From positions 1-64,000 of the forward strand of contig PVEQ01000008.1 in the NCBI GenBank assembly GCA_002973575.1: DNA of 64,000 nucleotides, read 5' to 3'. The notes under the pieces were generated by a model. The model had not been told where the DNA came from. It ran no database searches and saw only the letters and a list, made by a program, of their open reading frames with translations. Below, one piece after another: positions 1 through 8,460 of this stretch. Position numbers and translations under genes: made by a program. Positions within the stretch are counted from its first letter, which is position 1, and every line of letters begins with the position of its first letter. This stretch comes from Sediminibacterium magnilacihabitans. Lineage in GTDB: Bacteria; Bacteroidota; Bacteroidia; Chitinophagales; Chitinophagaceae.

Positions 1-139
1 TTTTGTTTGCTCACACTTACATATCCCTTTTCTTTTACCTTTTATTGTGTGCGACTTTTCCACATTCCCACATCTATTTTCTTACCGGACTATTGATTAA
101 TACATTAAATCAGAAATGGTCAAATCATAAATCAGCCAT

Positions 140-1378
140 TTAATACAGCATCCGTACTTTGATGGTCTCTTTTACACCGCGCAACAATTCAAGCGCCTGC
201 CTGGATAATTTCTTATCGATGTCCAATACCACATAGCCAATTTCATCATTGGTCTTGAGGTATTGTCCCACTATGTTGATGTTATTCTTAGACAGTGCAG
301 TATTGATAGCGCTCAACACACCCGGCACGTTGTTATGGATATGCAGGATCCGATGCGATCCTTCCACCGGGGGCAATCCGATGGCGGGCACTGTATGCGA
401 TCCGTTGGTGATGCCCCTTTCGAGGTATTGGAATAATTTCAGGCTCACATCTTCACCAATATTCTCCTGCGCTTCTTCAGTAGAACCACCGATATGCGGT
501 GTGAGGATCACATTGGGCAATCCCTGCATGGGCGATTCAAAACGATCACCATTCTTTTCGGGTTCCCAGGGATACACATCAATGGCAGCGCCTTTGATAT
601 CTCCTTCCTGGATGGCTACGCTGAGCGCTTTCAGGTCTACCACTTCTCCCCTTGCATAGTTGATGAGTATGGAACCTTTCTTGAAATTCTTGATGACGTT
701 TTTATTGATCAGGTTGCGTGTCAGTGTTGTATCGGGAACATGCAATGAAATGATATCTGAATTAGCCACCAGTTCTTTCAGGCTCTTGGCAGCCTCTGCA
801 TTACCTAATGGCAGCTTTGTTTCGGTATCGTAAAAACGCACTTTCATACCCAGCGCTTCCGCCAGCACACTCAGTTGCGAACCGATATTACCATAACCTA
901 CAATACCCAGCGTTTTGCCGCGTAATTCATAACTGCCTTTTGCATCTTTCATCCAGATGCCTTCGTGTGCCGCCTTGTTCTTATCGGGTATACGGCGGAT
1001 AAGCAGGATGCTGGCACCGATAACCAGTTCCGCCACGCTCCTGGTATTGCTATAGGGTGCATTGAATACCACCACGCCGGCCTTCGTAGCCGCTTTGAGG
1101 TCAACCTGGTTCACGCCAATGCAAAAACAGCCGATGGCCTGTAATTTCTTGGCCGCTTCCAATACTTTGGATGTAATGCGTGTTTTGGAGCGGATGCCAA
1201 TCAGGTGAACGTCTTTGATCTCTCTGATCAGGTCTTCTTCGCTCAGGGCGCCGGTGAGCTTGCGTACATTCACATAACCATTTTGTTTGAACTGTGCTAC
1301 CGCTTTGTCGCTAATGTTTTCCAGGAAGAGAATATTAATTTTTTCTTTGGGATAACTGGTGCTTGCTTGCTTGTTCAT
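140..1378 (-). CDS. serA: D-3-phosphoglycerate dehydrogenase SerA
   Basis: This gene encodes the first enzyme of serine biosynthesis, which oxidises 3-phosphoglycerate to 3-phosphohydroxypyruvate with NAD+ in the cytosol. The 412-residue protein has the layout of the roughly 410-residue bacterial form: a split substrate domain, a Rossmann domain with GYGNIG around residue 158, the catalytic Arg in NYARGE, the His in TPHIGGS, and a C-terminal ACT domain that in this family carries serine feedback inhibition. The frame is open 12 codons further upstream to 1414, but I place the start at 1378 (MNKQAS) because the extra residues are hydrophobic and do not resemble the family N-terminus. It is a single gene, transcribed away from the serine hydrolase at 1494. 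The family assignment is firm; the exact start is less so. Confidence 0.95.
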   Translation of the reverse strand: MNKQASTSYPKEKINILFLENISDKAVAQFKQNGYVNVRKLTGALSEEDLIREIKDVHLIGIRSKTRITSKVLEAAKKLQAIGCFCIGVNQVDLKAATKAGVVVFNAPYSNTRSVAELVIGASILLIRRIPDKNKAAHEGIWMKDAKGSYELRGKTLGIVGYGNIGSQLSVLAEALGMKVRFYDTETKLPLGNAEAAKSLKELVANSDIISLHVPDTTLTRNLINKNVIKNFKKGSILINYARGEVVDLKALSVAIQEGDIKGAAIDVYPWEPEKNGDRFESPMQGLPNVILTPHIGGSTEEAQENIGEDVSLKLFQYLERGITNGSHTVPAIGLPPVEGSHRILHIHNNVPGVLSAINTALSKNNINIVGQYLKTNDEIGYVVLDIDKKLSRQALELLRGVKETIKVRMLY

Positions 1379-1435
1379 GTTCGCGAAAATAAATGTTATT
1401 TCTGTGACTACCATACGGATAATTTTCCACGGAAG

Positions 1436-1466
1436 TTGGCCGGAGCCTCGGCGGAGGCTATATTTG
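1436..1466 (+). promoter_or_regulatory. Bacteroidota-type promoter with dyad in spacer
   Basis: A TTG at 1436-1438 and TATATTTG at 1459-1466 are separated by 20 bp, which fits the Bacteroidota -33 TTTG / -7 TAnnTTTG pattern. The gene start at 1494 lies 28 bp downstream of the -7 element. The spacer contains a hairpin-like dyad, AGCCTC-GGCG-GAGGCT (1444-1459), which could be an operator. The promoter is inferred from pattern only. Confidence 0.5.
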
Positions 1467-1493
1467 CGGCTTTAGTGTAAATTTTAGAATCTA

Positions 1494-2732
1494 ATGTTGC
1501 GTACGATGGTCATTGCACTTCTTTCCACGTTGATGATGGCCTGTGGCTCTCCTGCTGCTAAAGAACCTGCAGTTGGAGGAGATACCGGGCATGTTCATAC
1601 TGTTGTTCCCACCAATCATTTCAAACCGCTCACCAATAAGGAAAAAGAATATTATGCCAATGCCATAGAGCCCCTGTACCGCTCACTCCTGCTGCGCACC
1701 GGCTTCAATGGCAGCATCCTGCTGGCCAAGAACGGAGAAGTGGTGTTCGAGGATTATCATGGTCTCATCAATTTCAAAACAGGCGACAGCATCACCCCCA
1801 ATACACCCTTCCACCTGGCATCGGTCTCTAAAACCTTTACCGCCACCGTGATACTGCGATTGATGGAACAGGGCAAGCTGTCACTCGATGATCATGTAGA
1901 GAAATACCTTCCGAACTTCCCATACAGCGGCATTACGATTAAAGACCTGCTCTCCCACCGGAGCGGACTGCCCAAGTACGATCATTTCATGACCGATGTG
2001 CGCACGGAGCCTTATCGCGTTAAAAACAGGCGCGGCAAATGGGTCACGCGTTACCGCAGTTTTAAAATAGCGCCACAGCTAACCGGTTTCGCTACCAATG
2101 AAATCGTATTGCAATACATGATCAATAACCGGCCGCCTATAGAAGCCTTACCCAACAGGCGTTATAGCTACTGCAATACCAATTATGCCATGCTGGCCCT
2201 GATCGTGGAAAAGATTACTTCCATCCCCTTCCCTCAATACATGCAAGACAGTGTATTTACGCCATTGGGGATGAAGAATACCTATGTATTTAATATCAAA
2301 GACACCGGTAACTATACCCCATCTTATACACCTGGCCGACGCCCTTACCCGATCGAAAAACTGGATTGTGTTTATGGCGATAAAAATGTGTACAGCACGG
2401 TGCGGGATCTTCTCGCGTGGGACCAGTCGCTGTACCAGGGCACGCTGGTAAGCCTCCCTACACTGGAGAAAGCCTACCAGCCTTACAGCAATGAACACAG
2501 GGGCATAAAGAATTATGGGCTGGGCTGGCACCTGTTGGTAAACCCATCCGAACCTACCATCGTTTACCATAATGGATGGTGGCACGGGAACAACGCCGTG
2601 TTCAAACGCCTGGTGCACGACAGCGCCACCGTGATCATCCTGGGCAATAAATTCAACCCGGCCATCTGGCGGGCGGGCAAAATGAGCTCCGTATTCACAG
2701 GCCATGCCGATACTACAGTATTGGAACAATAG
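1494..2732 (+). CDS. serine hydrolase, beta-lactamase/PBP (class C-like) family lipoprotein
   Basis: This is a secreted serine hydrolase of the Pfam Beta-lactamase fold, the group that holds class C beta-lactamases, D-Ala-D-Ala peptidases and esterases. The catalytic motifs are visible: S110-V-S-K113 (nucleophile and general base), Y226-C-N228, and H359-N-G in the place of the KTG motif. The N-terminus is a lipoprotein signal ending in a MACGS lipobox, so the protein is probably anchored in the envelope. Its 412 residues are normal for this family. Substrate cannot be told from these motifs; members with HxG are often peptidases or esterases and not resistance enzymes. It reads towards hppA, 62 bp away, which has its own promoter-like element. 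Confidence 0.85.
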   Translation: MLRTMVIALLSTLMMACGSPAAKEPAVGGDTGHVHTVVPTNHFKPLTNKEKEYYANAIEPLYRSLLLRTGFNGSILLAKNGEVVFEDYHGLINFKTGDSITPNTPFHLASVSKTFTATVILRLMEQGKLSLDDHVEKYLPNFPYSGITIKDLLSHRSGLPKYDHFMTDVRTEPYRVKNRRGKWVTRYRSFKIAPQLTGFATNEIVLQYMINNRPPIEALPNRRYSYCNTNYAMLALIVEKITSIPFPQYMQDSVFTPLGMKNTYVFNIKDTGNYTPSYTPGRRPYPIEKLDCVYGDKNVYSTVRDLLAWDQSLYQGTLVSLPTLEKAYQPYSNEHRGIKNYGLGWHLLVNPSEPTIVYHNGWWHGNNAVFKRLVHDSATVIILGNKFNPAIWRAGKMSSVFTGHADTTVLEQ

Positions 2733-2751
2733 CGGTTAACCCCTATTTTTG
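2721..2751 (+). promoter_or_regulatory. promoter of hppA (TTG-N20-TATTTTTG)
   Basis: TTG at 2721-2723, a 20-bp spacer and TATTTTTG at 2744-2751 match the Bacteroidota -33/-7 consensus closely. The -7 box ends 43 bp before the hppA ATG, and the element overlaps the 3' end of the upstream hydrolase gene. It is inferred from pattern. Confidence 0.6.
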
Positions 2752-2794
2752 CTGACTTTTCAATAAACACTACCAAACCAGACTAAAACCTATT

Positions 2795-5005
2795 ATGGAC
2801 AATGCCTTGTTTTATGCCGTTCCGGCGATGGGAGTTGTGGGCCTTCTCTACACTTTCTTTAAATTCAATTGGGTTTCAAAGCAGGATGCGGGTAATGACC
2901 GCATGAAAGAGATCAGCACTTATATTGCCGAAGGGGCCATGGCCTTCCTGAAAGCGGAGTGGAAAATCCTGACTTATTTCGTCATCATTGTAGCCATATT
3001 GTTGGGCGTGATGGCCAGCAGCAATCCCCATTCACATTGGTCTATTGCCCTGGCCTTTGTACTGGGCGCCGTTTGCAGCGCCGTTGCCGGTTATATAGGC
3101 ATGAAAGCCGCTACCAAGGCCAATGTGCGCACAGCCCAGGCTGCCCGCACCAGTTTATCCAAAGCGCTGAATGTATCGTTTACAGGCGGCGCAGTAATGG
3201 GATTGGGCGTTGCCGGTTTGGCTGTATTAGGACTGGGCGCTGTATACCTCATCCTGAAACAAACTTTTGCCCCCGGCGCTGCCGCCAATTCTGAAGATAT
3301 GTTGCGTACCATTGAAGTGCTTACCGGCTTTTCATTGGGCGCTGAATCCATTGCCCTGTTTGCACGCGTAGGCGGCGGTATCTATACCAAGGCGGCCGAT
3401 GTGGGCGCCGACCTGGTAGGTAAAGTAGAAGCCGGCATCCCCGAAGACGACCCCCGCAACCCTGCTACCATTGCCGATAATGTAGGCGATAATGTGGGTG
3501 ATGTGGCCGGTATGGGCGCCGACCTGTTCGGATCTTATGTAGCTACCGTGCTGGCTACCATGGTACTGGGGCAGGAAACCATATCAACCGATAATTTTGG
3601 CGGATACGCCCCCATCCTGCTGCCCATGTTAATTGCAGGTGTGGGTATTTTGTTCTCTATCATCGGAACTTTCTTTGTACGCATCAGCGATACAGCGGGC
3701 ATCAACACTTCCAGCGTACAGAAAGCCCTTAACATGGGTAACTGGGGATCGATCGTCCTCACTGCCATTGCCTGTGCAGGTCTTGTTTATTATATCCTGC
3801 CTGAAAACATGACTTTACGCGGACACGCTTTTACCCGCGACGGGGTACTGGGTGCCATCGTAGTAGGTCTGGCTGTGGGTACTTTAATGAGTATCATCAC
3901 TGAATATTATACTGCCATGGGCAAACGCCCGGTAACATCTATCATCCGCCAGTCTTCTACCGGTCACGCTACCAATGTAATTGGAGGTCTGGCTGTAGGT
4001 ATGGAGTCTACCTGCTTACCCATTTTGGTGCTGGCAGGTGGTATCTGGGGTTCTTATGAATGCGCCGGTTTATACGGTGTGGCCATTGCCGCTGCCGGTA
4101 TGATGGCTACTACCGCCATGCAACTGGCCATCGACGCTTTTGGTCCGATTGCCGATAATGCCGGTGGTATCGCCGAAATGAGCGAGCTGCCCAAAGATGT
4201 GCGTGAAAAGACCGATGTGCTCGATGCAGTTGGTAATACTACCGCGGCCACTGGTAAAGGTTTTGCCATTGCTTCAGCTGCATTGACTGCCCTGGCCCTG
4301 TTTGCCGCTTTCGTAGGTGTAGCGGGCATCAAGGGTATTGATATTTATAAGGCGAAAGTGCTGGCCTCTCTTTTTGTGGGAGCCATGATACCCTTCATCT
4401 TCTCTTCATTAGCCATCCGCGCAGTTGGACAAGCCGCTATGGCCATGGTGGAAGAAGTACGCCGCCAGTTCCGCACCATCAAAGGAATCATGGAAGGAAC
4501 AGGCAAGCCTGAATACGATAAATGTGTGGCCATTTCTACCGAGGCATCCATCAAAAAAATGATGTTGCCCGGCGCTATTGCCATCGTATCTCCTTTGATC
4601 ATTGGTTTCCTGTTGGGCCCCGAGCCATTGGGCGGTTTCCTGGCAGGCGCTACTGTAAGCGGTGTGTTGATGGGTATGTTCCAGAACAATGCCGGTGGTG
4701 CATGGGACAACGCTAAAAAATCTTTCGAGAAAGGCGTAGAGATCAACGGCGAAACACACTATAAAAAATCAGAGCCGCATAAAGCATCTGTTACCGGAGA
4801 TACTGTGGGTGATCCTTTCAAAGATACCTCCGGGCCTTCTATGAACATCCTCATCAAACTGATGTCGATCGTATCATTGGTAATTGCTCCTACCCTGGCG
4901 CAATTGCATAAATCCGATGCAGAGCAGCCTGCTACTACTGCTGTTAAACAAGTAACTACACCAAAAGCAGTTACACAGCATAACAACACTGTAGCGCTCA
5001 AATAA
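2795..5005 (+). CDS. hppA: K+-dependent membrane-bound pyrophosphatase (ion-pumping)
   Basis: This 736-residue, multi-helix inner-membrane protein couples pyrophosphate hydrolysis to export of Na+ and/or H+. The acidic substrate motifs are intact: a [11 protein letters not shown] segment, D228NVGDNVGD, and DNAGGIAEM. The sequence G480-NTTAATGK carries Ala484 and Gly487, the residues that mark the K+-dependent subfamily (K+-independent forms have Lys at the Ala position). In Bacteroidota the K+-dependent enzymes are usually Na+ pumps, some of which also move H+, so Na+ pumping is likely but not proven here. The C-terminal tail is hydrophilic, Thr/Gln-rich and beyond the conserved core. It is monocistronic: a promoter precedes it and a strong terminator follows 18 bp after the stop. 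Confidence 0.95.
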   Translation: MDNALFYAVPAMGVVGLLYTFFKFNWVSKQDAGNDRMKEISTYIAEGAMAFLKAEWKILTYFVIIVAILLGVMASSNPHSHWSIALAFVLGAVCSAVAGYIGMKAATKANVRTAQAARTSLSKALNVSFTGGAVMGLGVAGLAVLGLGAVYLILKQTFAPGAAANSEDMLRTIEVLTGFSLGAESIALFARVGGGIYTKAADVGADLVGKVEAGIPEDDPRNPATIADNVGDNVGDVAGMGADLFGSYVATVLATMVLGQETISTDNFGGYAPILLPMLIAGVGILFSIIGTFFVRISDTAGINTSSVQKALNMGNWGSIVLTAIACAGLVYYILPENMTLRGHAFTRDGVLGAIVVGLAVGTLMSIITEYYTAMGKRPVTSIIRQSSTGHATNVIGGLAVGMESTCLPILVLAGGIWGSYECAGLYGVAIAAAGMMATTAMQLAIDAFGPIADNAGGIAEMSELPKDVREKTDVLDAVGNTTAATGKGFAIASAALTALALFAAFVGVAGIKGIDIYKAKVLASLFVGAMIPFIFSSLAIRAVGQAAMAMVEEVRRQFRTIKGIMEGTGKPEYDKCVAISTEASIKKMMLPGAIAIVSPLIIGFLLGPEPLGGFLAGATVSGVLMGMFQNNAGGAWDNAKKSFEKGVEINGETHYKKSEPHKASVTGDTVGDPFKDTSGPSMNILIKLMSIVSLVIAPTLAQLHKSDAEQPATTAVKQVTTPKAVTQHNNTVALK

Positions 5006-5023
5006 AATATTCCCGTTCAACAG

Positions 5024-5057
5024 AAAAGCCGTAGCATACCAATGTTGCGGCTTTTTT
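5024..5057 (+). terminator. rho-independent terminator after hppA
   Basis: A 14-bp stem (5024-5037 paired with 5042-5055, two G-U wobbles) with a 4-base loop ACCA ends in a run of six T. The stem is headed by AAAAGCCG and closed by CGGCTTTT. It lies 18 bp after the hppA stop and would end hppA transcription before the blaI region. Confidence 0.85.
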
Positions 5058-5094
5058 GCGTCAGGCCATTTCAGCAATATCACACAAAAGCTAA

Positions 5095-5156
5095 AACTGC
5101 GGCGAATACTATTTAAAAAGGTATTTTAAGACAAGACCAAGGAGGAGGCCGCAGTT
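5095..5156. repeat. nested inverted repeat between hppA and blaI
   Basis: AACTGCGGC (5095-5103) and GCCGCAGTT (5148-5156) form a perfect 9-bp inverted repeat around 44 bp. Inside lies a second short one, AATAC (5105-5109) with GTATT (5121-5125). The GC-rich outer arms stand out in an otherwise AT-rich intergenic stretch. It could be a structured RNA, a REP-like element or a protein site; nothing in the sequence decides between these. Confidence 0.4.
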
Positions 5157-5258
5157 CAAATTATGAGTTGACAGCATTTTAAAATTTTAGCCCCATCCCA
5201 ATATAATCAGATCTTGATACCGGTATTTAGCCGTTTAACGAAATTTTATGCCCTTTTT

Positions 5259-5297
5259 TACGAATCAGGTCGTATATTGCTTACGAATAAAATCGTA
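5259..5297. promoter_or_regulatory. two tandem BlaI-type operators
   Basis: Two copies of the palindrome TACGA-N6-TCGTA lie at 5259-5274 and 5282-5297, with centres 23 bp apart. The second ends 3 bp before the BlaI ATG at 5301, so bound repressor would cover the start of the mRNA. BlaI/MecI proteins bind palindromes of similar size just upstream of their own operon. The site is seen directly; its ownership by BlaI is inferred from position. Confidence 0.7.
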
Positions 5298-5300
5298 CAA

Positions 5301-5684
5301 ATGGCTGTTTCAAAGAATATCAAGCCCACCGAAAGCGAGCTGGAAATATTGAGGGTATTATGGGATAAGGGCGCCGCCACCGTAAGAGAAGTGCATGAAG
5401 TACTGGCCGAACACAAAGACTCGGGCTATACCACCACGCTCAAACTCATGCAGATCATGTTCGAAAAAGGCATCGTAAAGCGCGACGACAGCAGTAAAAC
5501 GCATATCTATCGCGCCAATATATCGCGTGAGAATACACAACAGCAATTTGTAGGAAAAATGATCCATTCCCTTTTTGGCGGTTCTTCTACCCAACTGGTG
5601 ATGCAGGCATTGGGCAATCATGCACCCAGTAAAGAAGAATTGGAAGAAATTCAGAAAATGCTGGACAATCTTAAAAAACAATAG
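5301..5684 (+). CDS. blaI: BlaI/MecI/CopY-family transcriptional repressor
   Basis: This 127-residue winged-helix repressor opens with the typical PTESELEILRVLWDKG segment, followed by the DNA-recognition region TVREVHEVL...GYTTTLKLMQIM and a C-terminal dimerisation part. Family members repress their own operon as dimers and are inactivated by proteolysis triggered by the partner sensor. The frame is open upstream to 5214, but the ATG at 5301 fits the family N-terminus and sits directly after two palindromes that look like its operators; an upstream start would place the operators inside the gene. The partner metalloprotease gene follows after 5 bp. Confidence 0.92.
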   Translation: MAVSKNIKPTESELEILRVLWDKGAATVREVHEVLAEHKDSGYTTTLKLMQIMFEKGIVKRDDSSKTHIYRANISRENTQQQFVGKMIHSLFGGSSTQLVMQALGNHAPSKEELEEIQKMLDNLKKQ

Positions 5685-5689
5685 CGCTT

Positions 5690-7423
5690 ATGCAACACCT
5701 CTTTCAATCTCCTTTTCTGCAGGCATTGGGTTATGCTATTGCCAACAGTTTATGGCAGGCTGCATTGGTGTGGTTGGTATTTGTGTTGCTGAACAGTGTG
5801 CTCAGACTCAATGCTGCCAACCGGTACAAGCTGGCTGTGGCCTCGCAGTTGTTGATATTGGTATGGTTCCTGGTTACTTTGCAGTTTTATACAACCCTCT
5901 GTAACAATATGGCCGCACAGGTGCCGTCGAATACAGACCGCTGGCAACAGGTAATGCTGAACAAAGACAGTAGCATACCTTCCCTTTTTATTGCTGCATT
6001 GATCAAAGCCGAGCAATGGCTCCCCTATTTATCGGTTGCCTACCTGGTGCTCATGTGTTTCTTATGCATTCGTTGGGTCATCGGTTACCGCAAAACGCAA
6101 CTGATCCGCAACACAGGTCTCAGTAAAATGCCCGCACAGTGGCGCATCTTCACGTCCGACCTGGCATTACAATTGGGCATCAAAAGAAAAGTTCAGGTAT
6201 TCCTGTCGGAAACTATTCATACCCCGCTTACCATTGGTTTTCTCAAACCGCTGATATTGATTCCGGTTGCGAGTATCAACCACCTCAGCGCAGAACAACT
6301 CGAAGCAGTGATCCTGCACGAAATGGCGCATATCAAACGTTACGATTACCTGCTCAATATCATTTTATCGATTGTGGAGATCAGTCTTTTCTTCAATCCT
6401 TTCACCCAATTATTGAGCAAACAGATACGCAAAGAAAGAGAGAACAGCTGCGACGATTGGGTGCTTCAGTTCCAGTACAATGCCGCTTCTTATGCAGAGG
6501 CATTATTACAAATAGCACGTTTGCAAACGGTACCCGCTGCTTTTGCGATGGCGGCTGCTAATCCCAAACACGATTTGTTGGGCCGTATCAAACGCATGAT
6601 CGACCCACAAGAAAACCGCTTCAATTATCGCAGGCAATTGCTGGCTTTTGGTATGGTAACCCTCCTGCTCGCATCCATTGCCTGGTTCAATCCGAATAAA
6701 GGCTTTACACAATCTTCAACCGGCAGCAAGGCGTTTGTTAAAGCACCGCAAGCCCCCTTGCAACCCATTGCGGCTGAGCCGGTGGCCATACAGGTAAACA
6801 ACCCGCTTTTCAACCCGGTATTTTTTCTTTCCGGGCCATTGAAAAAGAAAATAAGGAAAGACATGGAAGCGGCTGCCCTGGAAATACAATCTTCTTCAAA
6901 AGAAGTGGTAGCCGTTGCACCGGTGGTTTCAGCTGCATTGGAAACCGCTACGCAGCAACTCAATCAGCAGCTTCAACTGAGTAATTTACAACAGGAAGCC
7001 GCATCCAGGGAAATGGCCAAAGCTGCTTCATGGACAAAGCAGATCAACAATGTTGTGGATACCGCTGCGATCTTCGCATCCATCCGTAATATTCCAAAGA
7101 AAGAAGAACTTGACCGTACTTTCCGGAAAATGAAGGAAGACATCGAGAAAGCGCGCAAAGATTTATGCATTCAACTGTCTCAGCAGGAGGAAAAATTCAG
7201 TCAGTCACCTGAAGCAGCCAAAATGCAACATGAAATGGCACTGGCCCTGAAAGAGCTGGAGAAACTGAACCTCGATAAACTGGTGTCTGTTACCTTACAG
7301 CAAATAAAGATCCCCGAAATCATATTTGCATCCGATAAGAACAGGAAAGAAAAGCAAGTGATCCTTAAGGATAAGGCCGCCGATAATAAAAGCTCAACAG
7401 CCATCATCATGGAAGATCTCTGA
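5690..7423 (+). CDS. blaR1: BlaR1-type M56 membrane metalloprotease
   Basis: This is the membrane protease partner of BlaI. The N-terminal half is hydrophobic, with transmembrane segments at about residues 15-40, 45-70, 110-130 and 310-335. The zinc protease site H210-E-M-A-H214 lies in the cytoplasmic part, with the downstream ENSCDDW segment probably giving the third ligand. After the last membrane segment the protein ends in about 240 residues rich in Ala, Gln, Lys and Glu that look coiled-coil, and not in the penicillin-binding sensor domain of staphylococcal BlaR1. It therefore probably senses something other than, or not directly, a beta-lactam. It is in an operon with blaI (5-bp gap). 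Its stop lies 3 bp from the convergent PorP/SprF gene. Confidence 0.88.
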   Translation: MQHLFQSPFLQALGYAIANSLWQAALVWLVFVLLNSVLRLNAANRYKLAVASQLLILVWFLVTLQFYTTLCNNMAAQVPSNTDRWQQVMLNKDSSIPSLFIAALIKAEQWLPYLSVAYLVLMCFLCIRWVIGYRKTQLIRNTGLSKMPAQWRIFTSDLALQLGIKRKVQVFLSETIHTPLTIGFLKPLILIPVASINHLSAEQLEAVILHEMAHIKRYDYLLNIILSIVEISLFFNPFTQLLSKQIRKERENSCDDWVLQFQYNAASYAEALLQIARLQTVPAAFAMAAANPKHDLLGRIKRMIDPQENRFNYRRQLLAFGMVTLLLASIAWFNPNKGFTQSSTGSKAFVKAPQAPLQPIAAEPVAIQVNNPLFNPVFFLSGPLKKKIRKDMEAAALEIQSSSKEVVAVAPVVSAALETATQQLNQQLQLSNLQQEAASREMAKAASWTKQINNVVDTAAIFASIRNIPKKEELDRTFRKMKEDIEKARKDLCIQLSQQEEKFSQSPEAAKMQHEMALALKELEKLNLDKLVSVTLQQIKIPEIIFASDKNRKEKQVILKDKAADNKSSTAIIMEDL

Positions 7424-7426
7424 AGA

Positions 7427-8455
7427 TCACCATAAATGCCGCGGACACCAATCGCCGTAGTGGTTACCCAATAAAAATCCGATCATTATTTCGTGGGTTC
7501 CCTTGCTCACCGTATTCAGCTGCGAAGTTTGCAGGTCGTAAGAATAACCGATATTGATGCTGCGGTTGAGGTTGATGCCTGTCATGGCCGCATAACCATC
7601 TTTGTAACGGAATGAGCCGCCCAGCCAAATCAGGTCCTGGTACTGCAATTTGAAATTGATATCAAACCCAAGTGGCAAAGGCGTTACATAACGAACCAAT
7701 GCCGAAGGCAGGAAACTGATATCGTCTGAAAGCTGCATGCGATAACCGGCACTGAAAAACAAATGCGGCAATAACTTCCCCTGGTCCAGGTAAACACGAT
7801 TATCGGAAAAAGCAATCTGCTGCGGAACGATCTGTTGTGCCGCGATGCCCAGGAAATAATCTCTCGAATACAACCACAGTCCTGCACTGATATCTGGTTT
7901 GATGCGGTTGATCTGGCCGCTGCCGGCTACTGCCGGATCAACCGTAGTAGTACCGAAATTCAGTTTGCTCGCGTCCAGACTCATATTAGTAAAGCCTACA
8001 GAAACACCGCCGGCAATATTCGTGTGCGGAGAAAGACCTATATGGTAAGCGTAAGTGCCATAAGCGGCAAAGCGGTTCAGCGGTCCCGTTTTATCATTGA
8101 GCAAGGTAAATCCTATTCCATGATGCGGCTCGGCGGCGACGTAATCGCGCCAGTAAGCAGGGCCGCGCGGATTCTCTCCACTGGCATGAAAGCTGGTGGC
8201 AGTCTCCCTGTCGTAATCGCTTTTCGTAAGCGGCCCCTGTATGGTGAGATAAGTAGTCACCGGCGCATCCTGCAATCCCACCCATTGCATGCGGTGACTG
8301 GCTTTTACATCCCAATAATTTTCAATACCCGCCACGGCAGGATTGATGATGTAATTGTTCATGATGTACTGCGTATAATAAGGCCTTTGCTGGGCCCTGG
8401 CAGCAGCCATGCAACAAACCATACTCATCAATACAAATAGCTTTTTCCCGTTCAT
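7427..8455 (-). CDS. PorP/SprF family outer-membrane protein (type IX secretion associated)
   Basis: This 342-residue beta-barrel-type protein has a signal peptide ending AAARAQ and the family opening QRPYYTQYIMNNYIINPAVAG. PorP/SprF proteins are outer-membrane partners of the type IX secretion system, and paralogues are commonly encoded next to large cargo proteins that end in the gliding-motility C-terminal domain. Exactly that arrangement is seen: the gene starts 5 bp after the stop of the 1479-residue cargo, so the two form an operon. In this family the protein is thought to hold or export its neighbouring cargo. It is a dedicated paralogue, not the core PorP of the por operon, because no other T9SS genes are nearby. 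Confidence 0.92.
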   Translation of the reverse strand: MNGKKLFVLMSMVCCMAAARAQQRPYYTQYIMNNYIINPAVAGIENYWDVKASHRMQWVGLQDAPVTTYLTIQGPLTKSDYDRETATSFHASGENPRGPAYWRDYVAAEPHHGIGFTLLNDKTGPLNRFAAYGTYAYHIGLSPHTNIAGGVSVGFTNMSLDASKLNFGTTTVDPAVAGSGQINRIKPDISAGLWLYSRDYFLGIAAQQIVPQQIAFSDNRVYLDQGKLLPHLFFSAGYRMQLSDDISFLPSALVRYVTPLPLGFDINFKLQYQDLIWLGGSFRYKDGYAAMTGINLNRSINIGYSYDLQTSQLNTVSKGTHEIMIGFLLGNHYGDWCPRHLW

Positions 8456-8460
8456 GCGCG

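Noticed and set aside
1-139. Possible gene start or RNA at the left edge
   Set aside because: The stretch is AT- and pyrimidine-rich with no open frame, hairpin or RNA signature; it probably holds only the 3' flank of serA.
1494-5684. A beta-lactamase-fold gene near blaI/blaR1 as a resistance cassette
   Set aside because: The hydrolase has HxG in place of KTG, its own promoter, and is separated from blaI by hppA and a strong terminator. No blaI-type palindrome precedes it. A resistance role is not supported.
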